A DNA stretch of 16,089 bases from Gammaproteobacteria bacterium (GCA_024763185.1 JANTFY010000024.1:1-16089); one strand, 5' to 3'; counted from the first letter of the stretch, positions 1 to 6,536 are shown. Numbers and translations: made by a program. Notes: a model not told the origin generated them from the sequence alone.

Positions 1-30
1 TTTCTTCAGGTATACGGGATCGGGGCTCAT
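1..30 (-). CDS. 5' end of an unidentified gene downstream of folX (partial)
   Basis: An ATG on the minus strand at 30-28 overlaps the folX stop codon in an ATGA arrangement (27-30), which is typical of translationally coupled genes. Only ten codons are visible, reading M-S-P-D-P-V-Y-L-K-K, and the frame runs off the window edge. In Pseudomonas, folX is followed by pterin/folate genes (folE, folM), so a pterin-related product is possible. The visible residues are too few to identify it. What is seen is the start codon, the overlap and the open frame; the rest is inference. Confidence 0.45.
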   Translation of the reverse strand, partial: MSPDPVYLKK

Positions 31-428
31 GAGGCTTTCTCCAGGATATGAATGTTGCTGGTTTTATCGGCGGTATATTCCAAAGTCAGGGAAACTGAAT
101 CGGCAAAACGTAACGCATGCGGTTTGTCGACAGTGATCTGGGCATGTATAACACTGGGGTGTTCGCAGCTGATGGCCAGGATCTCTGCAACCAGTTTTTC
201 CAGCAGTAAAAAACGCCCCTGCTCGACATGCTGGATAACCTTTTTGGTCACGGTCTTGTAATTGAGGGCATCTTCGACCCGGTCGTGAAGCACTTCATCG
301 CTGATCTCGTAGCGAATCTGGATGTTGATGACAACATCCTGTTGTTTTTCCATTTCCTCGGGATTGAATCCTATGTACGTACGTAACCTGAGATTTTTAA
401 TGTTTATGGTGGCGAATTGTGCGTTCAT
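27..428 (-). CDS. folX: dihydroneopterin triphosphate 2'-epimerase (FolX)
   Basis: The 133-residue product belongs to the FolB/FolX tunnelling-fold family of cytoplasmic pterin enzymes. FolX epimerises 7,8-dihydroneopterin triphosphate at C2' (toward dihydromonapterin in E. coli). FolB instead cleaves dihydroneopterin on the way to folate. FolX rather than FolB is chosen because of segments recalled as characteristic of E. coli FolX: IKNLRLRTYIG near residues 10-20, ALNYKTVTKKVIQHVE near 54-69, LLEKL near 75-79, and the HALRFADSVSLTL stretch near 104-116. Length is slightly above the E. coli protein (about 120 residues) because of a longer C-terminus. A Shine-Dalgarno-like AGGACA lies just upstream of the ATG. 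The gene overlaps the next minus-strand gene by four bases, so a small pterin operon running out of the window is likely. Substrate specificity between epimerase and aldolase is known from the family, not shown here. Confidence 0.93.
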   Translation of the reverse strand: MNAQFATINIKNLRLRTYIGFNPEEMEKQQDVVINIQIRYEISDEVLHDRVEDALNYKTVTKKVIQHVEQGRFLLLEKLVAEILAISCEHPSVIHAQITVDKPHALRFADSVSLTLEYTADKTSNIHILEKAS

Positions 429-649
429 TTTTGTCCTGCGCGGGTTCTTAGGTAATTGGCGATTCGCTATGGATATGTTTCTAGAATCTGCTTTTTCCTT
501 GTTTTCGGGTACATTAGGTTTGTGTCTGTGAAGTGGCTGTCAATTTGATGTGAAGATTCTGTAAAGATGGGTATTTGACGGATTACAACGAGCCTGGAAT
601 TGGTTAGCATGGGATCGAATCGTCAATCTCAGGATGGAGTACTGCACAA

Positions 650-994
650 ATGAAATATCTCAACAAGCTACATAATCGCCGTGAGCCATCCGGCCTGGAA
701 TGGGTAATTTTCAAGCGCCTGCCCAAATGGTTGCTGGCCGGAACGGTGATTCCACTGCTTATGTCTGTGCTGGTTCGCTGGCTGCCCATGCAGGGTTCTG
801 CATTTGAGGTGGCCAAACATCAAACCAGTATCGACATTCTTGCGATTGCCATCGGGGTGACCGCTTGGACAGCCGTTTTTACGGTGGCCATAGGTTGCAT
901 CATCGTCATTGTCATGAAAGGCCCGGCCTATGTGGCTGATGCCTATAAATTGAATGATTCGGAACGACCTTCCTCTCGCAAGGAAATGGAATGA
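650..994 (+). CDS. small two-helix inner-membrane protein of unknown function
   Basis: This 114-residue product is not recognised. It has a basic N-terminus (residues 1-24, with several K/R), a first hydrophobic segment at about 27-46 and a second at about 63-89. A short polar tail ends in acidic and basic residues. The expected topology is two transmembrane helices with both ends in the cytoplasm. A GGAG about ten bases upstream of the ATG (around 635) supports the start. The gene stands alone, divergent from folX. The TGA stop at 992-994 is followed in the same frame by 47 open codons to a TAA at 1136-1138, so the annotated end may be a recent nonsense change or recoding site rather than the ancestral terminus (see the separate entry). 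No function can be assigned. Confidence 0.6.
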   Translation: MKYLNKLHNRREPSGLEWVIFKRLPKWLLAGTVIPLLMSVLVRWLPMQGSAFEVAKHQTSIDILAIAIGVTAWTAVFTVAIGCIIVIVMKGPAYVADAYKLNDSERPSSRKEME

Positions 995-1138
995 GATTTT
1001 TCGATCCTTGCCAATCTCTCCAGGAAAAAATTTGCTGTCTCAAAATTATCAGACTACCTGGAACTGGCGAGTCGTTTTAAGCAAAGTTCAAACGCCGGGT
1101 CTGTCGATATCGGTAAAAAAGAATTTGAGGGCTGTTAA
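995..1138 (+). pseudogene. possible C-terminal continuation of the 650-994 gene beyond an in-frame TGA
   Basis: Reading on in frame from the TGA at 992-994 gives 47 codons before TAA at 1136-1138. The peptide has protein-like composition, including the segments FAVSKLSDYLELASRFK and SVDIGKKEFEGC, which look like an amphipathic helix and a charged tail. A six-base inverted pair (GAGATT at 993-998, AATCTC at 1013-1018) could fold right at the TGA. An open run of this length has roughly a one-in-ten chance in random sequence, so this may be meaningless. It is listed because the same stop overlaps the copy of the ispB tail, as if two genes once ended tail to tail here. Confidence 0.25.
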
Positions 1139-1173
1139 AAATTGCGTTCAACGGCATAGTCGGCGAGGAATAA
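1135..1173 (-). pseudogene. 39-base duplicate of the 3' end of ispB
   Basis: Bases 1135-1173 match 3018-3056, the last 13 codons (stop included) of ispB, at 37 of 39 positions and in the same orientation. Translated on the minus strand they give LFLADYAVERNF-stop against LFLADYAVERSF-stop in the real gene. The similarity stops abruptly upstream of the leucine. The two copies are direct repeats that bracket pckA, 1.88 kb apart. The fragment is the tail of a 42-codon open frame (minus, 1263 to 1135) whose first 30 residues do not resemble IspB. That frame has an AAGG a few bases before its ATG, so a tiny expressed chimeric peptide cannot be excluded, but a gene remnant is more likely. Confidence 0.8.
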
Positions 1174-1228
1174 GCTGGGCTGGCCAATGATCGGGATGTT
1201 AACCGTCTTGCCTAAATTGATTTTCTGT

Positions 1229-1244
1229 TTGATCGAGGTCATTT
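1229..1244 (+). promoter_or_regulatory. TTGAT(C)GAGGTCATTT motif upstream of pckA, shared with the sat/rplU region
   Basis: The 16 bases at 1229-1244 recur at 5418-5433 with one difference, also between genes. TTGAT-N4-GTCAT is loosely like sites of the Crp/FNR family (TTGAT-N4-ATCAA), with a good left half and a poor right half. It lies about 50 bases before the candidate pckA -35. A regulator is inferred, not shown. Confidence 0.25.
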
Positions 1245-1277
1245 CAACGTTGCAGCCAGACATATAGCCTTAATTTT

Positions 1278-1309
1278 TTGACTGGACACTTTTCGGGTTT
1301 CTGTAAAAT
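1278..1309 (+). promoter_or_regulatory. candidate sigma-70 promoter of pckA
   Basis: TTGACT at 1278-1283 resembles a -35 box. An AT-rich TGTAAAAT run (1302-1309) follows at 18-20 bases and can supply a -10. The spacing is not ideal for the best -10 match (TAAAAT at 1304-1309), so the call is tentative. It would leave a leader of roughly 85 bases before the pckA start. Confidence 0.4.
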
Positions 1310-1399
1310 GAGACTTTGCTGTGCGGGATTACTGGAAGCATCCGGGTGCCTTTCTCAAATAATGCGGTCTGATAATCAACACTTTTTTGGGAGATAAAC

Positions 1400-2974
1400 A
1401 TGAACCAAGACCTTGCCGACATCGGCATTTTTCCTGATGTGGTCTGCTGGTGCTGGCCTACATCCAAGCTGGTAGAGGCGGCAATACGAAACAATGAAGG
1501 AAAATTGCTGCATCATCTTGCTTTTAGTGTTCGCACGGGACACACCGGTCGTTCGCCCAAGGACAGGTTTACCCGCGACGATGAGGTTACGCATAATACC
1601 GTTGCGTGGAATGCCATTAACCAACCCATCGAGAAGCATAAATTCGACCTGCTTCTGGAACATGCAAAGCAGTTCGTTCGTCCGGAGACCGTCTACGTGC
1701 AGGATGTCTACTGTGGTGCAGATCATCATTACCGACTACCGTTGCGATTTATCGGCACTCATGCCTGGCAGGCATTGTTTGTCCGTAATATGTTCATAGT
1801 TCCTTCTGAAAAGGAACAGGAACAGTTTGAGCCAGAGTGGACGGTTCTGGCTTTTCCGGCCGCTTCTGTCGATCAGGAAATGAAGGAAAAATGCAGCCTG
1901 AACTCGAATGATTATATTGTGCTTGATTATTCACATAAAATAGTCCTGGTCGGTGGAACCGGTTATGCCGGTGAGATCAAAAAGTCGATGTTTACGGTGA
2001 TGAACTACCTGCTTCCAGAGCGCTCCGTGCTGCCCATGCATTCATCGGTGAATGTCAACAAGGATGACAAGGTAACAGTATTCTTTGGGTTGTCGGGAAC
2101 GGGTAAGACGACGCTTGCGCTGGATACGGAATGCAGGCTGCTCGGCGATGATGAGCATGGTTGGAGTAAGGACGGCGTCTTTAATATGGAAGGTGGCTGC
2201 TATGCGAAAACCATCGATTTGCGCCAGGAAGATGAACCCCTTGTGTATGCGGCAACCCAGCGACACGGTACGACCATAGAGAATGTCGCATTTGATCCTA
2301 TGACCCGGGTCATCGATTATTATGATGGCTCTTATACCGAGAATGGTCGTGCATCGTTTTCAATCGACGCTATTCCCGGGGCGGTCACCGAAGGTCTTGT
2401 CGGCCACCCGGATTGCATTATCTTCCTGACCTGTGACGCCTTTGGTGTTTTACCACCGGTATCCGCGTTATCACCGGAACAGGCGGCCTACCATTTCAGT
2501 CTCGGTTATACGGCAAAGGTAGCCGGTACCGAGCGTGGCATTAATGAACCTCAACCGGTCTTCAGTGCCTTGTTTGGAGAGCCATTCTTTCCCCGGGCGC
2601 ACAGTGTCTACACGGATATGCTGGCCAACAAGGTGCGTGAACATAAGGTCCAGGTCTGGCTGGTCAATACAGGGTGGACCGGTGGCGCTTATGGAGTGGG
2701 TGAGCGTATATCTATCGCCTATACACGAAATATTGTGCGCGCGATTCAAAACGGTGAGCTTGATTCCGTTGCCCGTCGGGCGGATCCGGTTTTTGGCTTT
2801 GAGGTTCCGGTGACCTGTCCTGGCGTACCTGCCGGGGCGCTTGATCCGCAGTCCACCTGGGAGGATTCCAAAGGCTATGAAAAGGCACGAAAAAAACTGG
2901 CGAAACGTTTTATTGCAAAAGCGGAATCACTGAGTCTGTCGAAATTGGCAAAAAAAGGCGCGCCCTTAATCTGA
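1400..2974 (+). CDS. pckA: phosphoenolpyruvate carboxykinase (ATP)
   Basis: The 524-residue cytoplasmic enzyme converts oxaloacetate and ATP to PEP, CO2 and ADP, the first committed step of gluconeogenesis. In some autotrophs or anaerobes it can run in the carboxylating direction. Length agrees with ATP-type enzymes (about 530-540). Visible family landmarks: RTGHTGRSPKDRF at 45-57 (substrate-binding arginine region), YAGEIKKSMF at 199-208, the kinase-1 P-loop GLSGTGKTT at 230-238, the metal-binding LLGDDEHGW at 247-255, ENGRASF with the conserved arginine at 317, and LVNTGWTGGAYGVGERI at 421-437. The ATG is preceded by GGGAGA seven bases upstream. It is transcribed alone and converges on ispB with only 43 bases between them and no clear terminator. 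Its flanks carry direct copies of the ispB 3' end, suggesting the gene was brought in by recombination. All catalytic motifs are intact. Confidence 0.98.
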   Translation: MNQDLADIGIFPDVVCWCWPTSKLVEAAIRNNEGKLLHHLAFSVRTGHTGRSPKDRFTRDDEVTHNTVAWNAINQPIEKHKFDLLLEHAKQFVRPETVYVQDVYCGADHHYRLPLRFIGTHAWQALFVRNMFIVPSEKEQEQFEPEWTVLAFPAASVDQEMKEKCSLNSNDYIVLDYSHKIVLVGGTGYAGEIKKSMFTVMNYLLPERSVLPMHSSVNVNKDDKVTVFFGLSGTGKTTLALDTECRLLGDDEHGWSKDGVFNMEGGCYAKTIDLRQEDEPLVYAATQRHGTTIENVAFDPMTRVIDYYDGSYTENGRASFSIDAIPGAVTEGLVGHPDCIIFLTCDAFGVLPPVSALSPEQAAYHFSLGYTAKVAGTERGINEPQPVFSALFGEPFFPRAHSVYTDMLANKVREHKVQVWLVNTGWTGGAYGVGERISIAYTRNIVRAIQNGELDSVARRADPVFGFEVPVTCPGVPAGALDPQSTWEDSKGYEKARKKLAKRFIAKAESLSLSKLAKKGAPLI

Positions 2975-3017
2975 GCAACAAAACCATCGTCGAGATCCGA
3001 AGCGGTGCCCGTGCCGG

Positions 3018-4019
3018 TTAAAAACTGCGTTCAACGGCGTAGTCGGCGAGGAATAACAGGGCATTTTTTGCCGGTGAGTCTGCCAGTTGCTGAATAGCCT
3101 GTTTCGCGGTTTCTGCATGTTCAATGGCTTTTTGATGGGTGTATGCCAGGGCGCCGGTTTGCTGGATGGTGGCGGTAATTTCCTTGATATGCTCGAGCCC
3201 GCCTTGCTCGATCGCGTTTCGAATCATTTGCGCTTGTTGCTCGTCGCCGTGTTGCATCGCATAAATCAGTGGCAGTGTCGGCTTGCCCTCCGCCAGATCG
3301 TCTCCAACATTTTTGCCTAATTCTTCACTGTCCGCCTCGTAATCCAGCGCATCATCCACCAGCTGAAAGGCGATGCCCAGGTGTTTGCCGAATGTTCCCA
3401 GTGCCTGTTTGATCGATTCATCTGAGTCCGTGATAAAAGCGGCAATCTGGCAGGCGGCTTCAAACAGGCAGGCTGTTTTACTGTAAATAACGTCGTAATA
3501 TTTCTGCTCGGTGGTATCCGGTTCATGGATATTGAGCAATTGCATCACCTCGCCCTGGGCGATGGTGTTGGTGGTGTTTGCCATCAGGTCCATGATCGGC
3601 AGGGAGCGGACGATGACCATCATTTGAAAAGCACGCGAATACAGGTAATCACCGACCAGTACAGCGGCCTCGTTGCCCCAGATATTGCTGGCGGTCTGTT
3701 GCCCACGGCGCATGTCAGATTCGTCAACCACATCGTCATGCAGCAGGGTGGCGGTATGGATGAATTCAATAATCGCCGCCAGTAAGGCATCATCCTCACC
3801 CTCGTAGCCACAAGCTTGCGATGCCAGCATGACCAGCGTCGGGCGCAGGCGTTTACCACCGCTGTGGATGATGTGCTGGCTGAGCTGATTGATCAGTACC
3901 ACGTCTGAACTCAAGTGATGTTCAATGACCCGGTTGACCCGTTGCATGTCCTGGTGGGTGTATTGTTTCAGTCCTTCCAGGGTGAACCGCTGTTGTTCAG
4001 GTGTTTGTGAAATGCTCAT
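3018..4019 (-). CDS. ispB: octaprenyl-diphosphate synthase-type polyprenyl synthetase
   Basis: The 333-residue product is a trans-polyprenyl diphosphate synthase. It extends farnesyl diphosphate with isopentenyl diphosphate to make the long side chain of ubiquinone or menaquinone. Landmarks: GGKRLRP at 54-60, the first aspartate-rich motif DDVVD at 95-99 (within LLHDDVVDESDMRRG), and the second, DDALD, at 222-226. E. coli IspB is 323 residues, so the protein is complete. The ATG at 4019 is fixed by an in-frame TAG six bases upstream; no good ribosome-binding site precedes it, so initiation may be weak. The family's chain length (C40 or other) cannot be read from the sequence. It lies downstream of sat but behind sat's terminator. 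In many gammaproteobacteria ispB is directly divergent from rplU; here sat sits between them. Confidence 0.96.
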   Translation of the reverse strand: MSISQTPEQQRFTLEGLKQYTHQDMQRVNRVIEHHLSSDVVLINQLSQHIIHSGGKRLRPTLVMLASQACGYEGEDDALLAAIIEFIHTATLLHDDVVDESDMRRGQQTASNIWGNEAAVLVGDYLYSRAFQMMVIVRSLPIMDLMANTTNTIAQGEVMQLLNIHEPDTTEQKYYDVIYSKTACLFEAACQIAAFITDSDESIKQALGTFGKHLGIAFQLVDDALDYEADSEELGKNVGDDLAEGKPTLPLIYAMQHGDEQQAQMIRNAIEQGGLEHIKEITATIQQTGALAYTHQKAIEHAETAKQAIQQLADSPAKNALLFLADYAVERSF

Positions 4020-4056
4020 GTACTAAAAATTTGCTGTTTAACAGGCGCTAGCTTAA

Positions 4057-4083
4057 CAAAAAAAGGGCGGTTAAACCGCCCTT
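4057..4083 (-). terminator. intrinsic terminator of sat
   Basis: On the minus strand a perfect GC-rich stem (AAGGGCGGTT pairing with AACCGCCCTT, 4063-4072 with 4074-4083, in practice eight pairs and a five-base loop) is followed by a run of T (complement of 4058-4062 and beyond). It begins about 25 bases after the sat stop codon and would separate sat from ispB. Confidence 0.85.
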
Positions 4084-4108
4084 CTTAGCTGTGCTTGATG
4101 ACAGTCAA

Positions 4109-5290
4109 TTACAGTGATTGGTAGTAATCGATCAGGATCTTGGCCACTTCAGGGCGTGAGAACTCTTTGGGAGGCGCTTCGCCATTACCCAGCATTTCAC
4201 GGACCTTGGTACCAGACAGCAGGATGAAGTCTTCCTTGGTGTGGTCAGGTGCTTCACGCATCATCACCACCTTGTTCAGCTTCTTCGACCAGGCGGTGTG
4301 GTCGGCCTTGAAGATTTCAATTTCCAGCGCGCCGGCAGGGACTTCATCAAAGATGGTCTGCGCATCGAAGGCACCGTAGTAGTCGCCTACACCAGCGTGG
4401 TCACGGCCAACGATGAAGTGAGTGGCGCCCATGTTCTGACGGAAGTAAGCGTGCAGAACGGCTTCGCGTGGTCCGGCATACAGCATGTCGAATCCGTAAC
4501 CGGTTACCATGGCACTGTTGGGCGGGAAGTAAACTTCAACCATCTTGCGTATCGCGGCATCACGGACAGGTGCAGGGATATCACCTTTCTTCAGTTTACC
4601 CAGCAGCATGTGGATGACCAGTCCGTCACAACCTAAACGATCCATGGCCATGTGGCACAGCTCTTCGTGGGCCAGGTGCATGGGATTACGGGTCTGGAAA
4701 GCCACGACCTTTTTCCAGCCGCGCTCAGCGATTTCGTTACGAATTTCGACCGCGGTGCGGAAGGTATCGGGGAAATCATCCTGGAAGTATGAGAAATGCA
4801 GAACATCGATAGGACCGGAAACCGCGATCTTGCCCTGGCTGTTGAAAGCTGCAACGCCGGGATGTTCGGTATCATCGGTGCCATAAACCTTGTTGGTCAT
4901 GGTGGCCATTTGTTCATCGGTTACGGTTTCGATGTTTTCCACATCCATGATGGCCAGTACAGGATTGCCTTCCACGTTGGGGTCACGCAGTGCGATACGC
5001 TTGGCATCACCGATGGCATCGGTATTTTCCAGCAGGCACATTACTGGCACCGGGAAGAAGGAACCATCGCTCAGGGTCATGTTTTCGGCAGCGCCCATGG
5101 CATCTGTCACGTTCATGAAACCTTTCAACGGGTTGAAATAACCAGCGCCCATCATGACCGCATTACCGGCAGCCTGGGAACTGATCAGCACAGAAGGCAG
5201 TGTTTCCGCTTCCTTCATCAATTGATGGTGTTTTTCTGAATCGTATACGAAACGAGGTTGCAGCTCGTCAGATCCGATGGGTTTGATCAT
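4109..5290 (-). CDS. sat: sulfate adenylyltransferase (ATP sulfurylase)
   Basis: The 393-residue cytoplasmic enzyme interconverts ATP plus sulfate and APS plus pyrophosphate. It is the single-subunit Sat type (not CysDN), which is used in assimilation by some bacteria and, in sulfur oxidisers and sulfate reducers, together with APS reductase. Visible motifs: QTRNPMHLAHE at 199-209, containing the nucleotide-binding H-x-x-H (H205, H208); LLGKLKKGDIP around 229-239; GYGFDMLYAGPREA around 264-277; and GRDHAGVG at 295-302. There is no C-terminal APS-kinase domain. The start has a strong GGAGGA seven bases upstream. The gene is a single unit closed by its own terminator, with no aprBA or other sulfur genes beside it. 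A dissimilatory role is therefore only suggested. It interrupts the usual ispB/rplU divergent pair. Confidence 0.97.
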   Translation of the reverse strand: MIKPIGSDELQPRFVYDSEKHHQLMKEAETLPSVLISSQAAGNAVMMGAGYFNPLKGFMNVTDAMGAAENMTLSDGSFFPVPVMCLLENTDAIGDAKRIALRDPNVEGNPVLAIMDVENIETVTDEQMATMTNKVYGTDDTEHPGVAAFNSQGKIAVSGPIDVLHFSYFQDDFPDTFRTAVEIRNEIAERGWKKVVAFQTRNPMHLAHEELCHMAMDRLGCDGLVIHMLLGKLKKGDIPAPVRDAAIRKMVEVYFPPNSAMVTGYGFDMLYAGPREAVLHAYFRQNMGATHFIVGRDHAGVGDYYGAFDAQTIFDEVPAGALEIEIFKADHTAWSKKLNKVVMMREAPDHTKEDFILLSGTKVREMLGNGEAPPKEFSRPEVAKILIDYYQSL

Positions 5291-5417
5291 GAAGATTCCT
5301 CCAGATTAGGGATTGTAAATTTATACCCGCCAGTGAATCGGATAAGCGGCAGGGTTTCGAAAATGGCGGGCAGGGTAACCGTCGAGCCGGTTTGATGCAA
5401 ATGTATCTTTCTATGAC

Positions 5418-5433
5418 TTGATAGAGGTCATTT
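5418..5433 (+). promoter_or_regulatory. TTGAT(A)GAGGTCATTT motif, second copy
   Basis: This differs by one base from the element at 1229-1244 upstream of pckA. Here it overlaps a partial palindrome (ATGAC at 5413-5417, GTCAT at 5427-5431) about 100 bases upstream of the possible sat -10, and lies far upstream of the rplU promoter. A Crp/FNR-like operator is possible; a chance match is not excluded. Confidence 0.25.
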
Positions 5434-5483
5434 ATATAATCCAGATAAATGTAAGAAGAATCGAAGAGTTAAAGAAAAAACGA

Positions 5484-5645
5484 TCAGGCGTAAATGCTTT
5501 CAACAATGTTGCTCATGCAGTGGCCAAAATCAAGGGCCTGTGAGCCAGTCGCCAGGAATAAATCGAATTGGGTACGATCAAGTCGTGGTTCATCGTGTTG
5601 AATTCGGGAAAGTCGTCTGAATTCGGGTGAGGCGATTGCTGTCAT
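5484..5645 (-). CDS. possible 53-residue ORF upstream of sat
   Basis: A minus-strand frame from ATG (5645-5643) to TGA (5486-5484) encodes 53 residues, ending in FDLFLATGSQALDFGHCMSN then IVESIYA. The composition is protein-like and codon choice is unremarkable. No strong ribosome-binding site precedes the ATG; the frame is also open upstream to a TAG inside the rplU promoter. It is not recognised. It could be a small gene, a decayed remnant, or a chance open frame within the control region. Confidence 0.2.
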   Translation of the reverse strand: MTAIASPEFRRLSRIQHDEPRLDRTQFDLFLATGSQALDFGHCMSNIVESIYA

Positions 5646-5697
5646 GGACGCTTTCTGGCGGTTATTTGTAATGCTTGCCCGTATAGTGATAAAAACG

Positions 5698-5726
5698 TTG
5701 ACCTGAGTGGGATGTACCTATAAAAT
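5698..5726 (+). promoter_or_regulatory. sigma-70 promoter of rplU-rpmA
   Basis: TTGACC (5698-5703) and TAAAAT (5721-5726) are separated by 17 bases, close to the vegetative consensus. They leave a leader of about 30 bases before the rplU ATG. This is the strongest promoter match in the window, as expected for ribosomal protein genes. Confidence 0.75.
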
Positions 5727-5764
5727 CTGCGCCCTTTTTCAAGATCGGTTTGGAGTAAATCAGA

Positions 5765-6076
5765 ATGTATGCTGTCATCGCTACTGGCGGAAAACAGTAC
5801 CGTGTCACTGAAGGTGAGACATTAAAGGTAGAGAAAATTGCAGGTGAAGAAGGTTCTGAGATCGAACTCGACCAGGTCTTAATGGTTGCTGATGGTGACA
5901 AGATCCAGGTCGGTACCCCGGTACTGGATAAGGGTACCGTCACGGCAACAATCAAATCACATGGCCGCGGCAAGAAGGTGGAAATTGTCAAATTCCGTCG
6001 TCGTAAGCACCATCGCAAGCAGATGGGGCACCGTCAGAGCTACACAGAAATTGAAGTAACCAAGATCAAGGCTTAA
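5765..6076 (+). CDS. rplU: 50S ribosomal protein L21
   Basis: The 103-residue product matches bacterial L21 over its whole length. It starts MYAVIATGGKQYRV and has the basic C-terminal block GRGKKVEIVKFRRRKHH around 68-84 followed by KQMGHRQSYTEIEVTKI. L21 binds 23S rRNA in the large subunit. GGAG lies ten bases before the ATG. The gene is first in a two-gene unit with rpmA (35-base gap) and is normally joined by obgE, which here is far away. Standard length, no anomalies. Confidence 0.99.
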   Translation: MYAVIATGGKQYRVTEGETLKVEKIAGEEGSEIELDQVLMVADGDKIQVGTPVLDKGTVTATIKSHGRGKKVEIVKFRRRKHHRKQMGHRQSYTEIEVTKIKA

Positions 6077-6111
6077 GCCTCGATCCAGCTAACTGTCAGG
6101 AAGGTTATAAA

Positions 6112-6369
6112 ATGGCACATAAAAAAGCGGCGGGCTCTACCCGCAACGGTCGCGATTCACAATCGAAGCGCCTTGGTGTAAAAAAATTCGGTGGTGAAGT
6201 AGTCGTCGCCGGTAATATCATCGTGCGTCAGCGTGGTACCAAGTTCCATGCCGGTGACAACGTGGGTATCGGTAAAGACCATACCCTGTTCGCCAAGGCT
6301 GACGGTAATGTCGAGTTCAAAATCAAAGGGCGTCATAACCGTACTTTTGTGAATGTTGTTTCTGCTTAA
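6112..6369 (+). CDS. rpmA: 50S ribosomal protein L27
   Basis: The 85-residue product is a canonical L27. The N-terminus MAHKKAAGSTRNGRDS reaches toward the peptidyl-transferase centre, followed by the conserved RLGVKKFGGE and the RQRGTKFHAGDNVGIGKDHT segment. There is no N-terminal cleavable extension of the Firmicutes kind. AGGAAGG sits eight bases upstream of the ATG. A strong intrinsic terminator follows within 25 bases, so the transcript ends here instead of running into obgE. Confidence 0.99.
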   Translation: MAHKKAAGSTRNGRDSQSKRLGVKKFGGEVVVAGNIIVRQRGTKFHAGDNVGIGKDHTLFAKADGNVEFKIKGRHNRTFVNVVSA

Positions 6370-6392
6370 TTGCTGAGCAATATTGAATTTAG

Positions 6393-6419
6393 AAAAAGCC
6401 CCGTTTCGGGGCTTTTTTT
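6393..6419 (+). terminator. intrinsic terminator of rplU-rpmA
   Basis: GCCCCG (6398-6403), a TTT loop and CGGGGC (6407-6412) are followed by seven T residues and preceded by five A residues. This is a textbook rho-independent terminator, possibly active in both directions. Confidence 0.93.
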
Positions 6420-6465
6420 ATGCGGGTAGAAATTTTTTAAGAGGTTATTTTTTGGATAACTGTTG

Positions 6466-6536
6466 GAGTAGGGTTTCACACGCAAAAGCCTTTCTTGTTT
6501 CATAGTTAATGACGAGTACGCGTGCGAGTCCCTTTT
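6466..6536 (+). repeat. left terminal inverted repeat arm
   Basis: The arm starts GAGTAGGGTTTCACACGCAA and is paired with the right arm in inverted orientation. It includes GCGTGCGAG at its inner end and runs into the left T5/A5 hairpin. Exact outer boundaries are uncertain by a few bases. Confidence 0.7.

Larger units (their letters stand above)
5291..5764. other. divergent control region between sat and rplU
   Basis: This 474-base stretch holds the leaders and promoters of sat (minus) and rplU (plus). Near sat, the minus strand carries TATAAA (about 5319-5324) as a possible -10 with no convincing -35. The sat leader can form a CCCGCCA/TGGCGGG pair (5326-5332 with 5364-5370, long loop). Farther out are an AT-rich segment and a partial palindrome ATGAC-N9-GTCAT (5413-5431). 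TGAATTCGGG occurs twice (5599-5608 and 5618-5627). A short open frame (5484-5645, minus) is described separately. Confidence 0.6.

Noticed and set aside
954..1190. 78-codon plus-strand frame overlapping the end of the small membrane protein gene
   Set aside because: It starts inside the 650-994 gene in another frame, has no ribosome-binding site and reads through the ispB-tail copy on its wrong strand.
1400..1500. Possible alternative pckA start upstream of 1400
   Set aside because: The ATG at 1400 has a well-placed GGGAGA and the protein length and N-terminus fit the family.
2975..3017. Possible terminator between convergent pckA and ispB
   Set aside because: No stable stem followed by a T run could be found on either strand.
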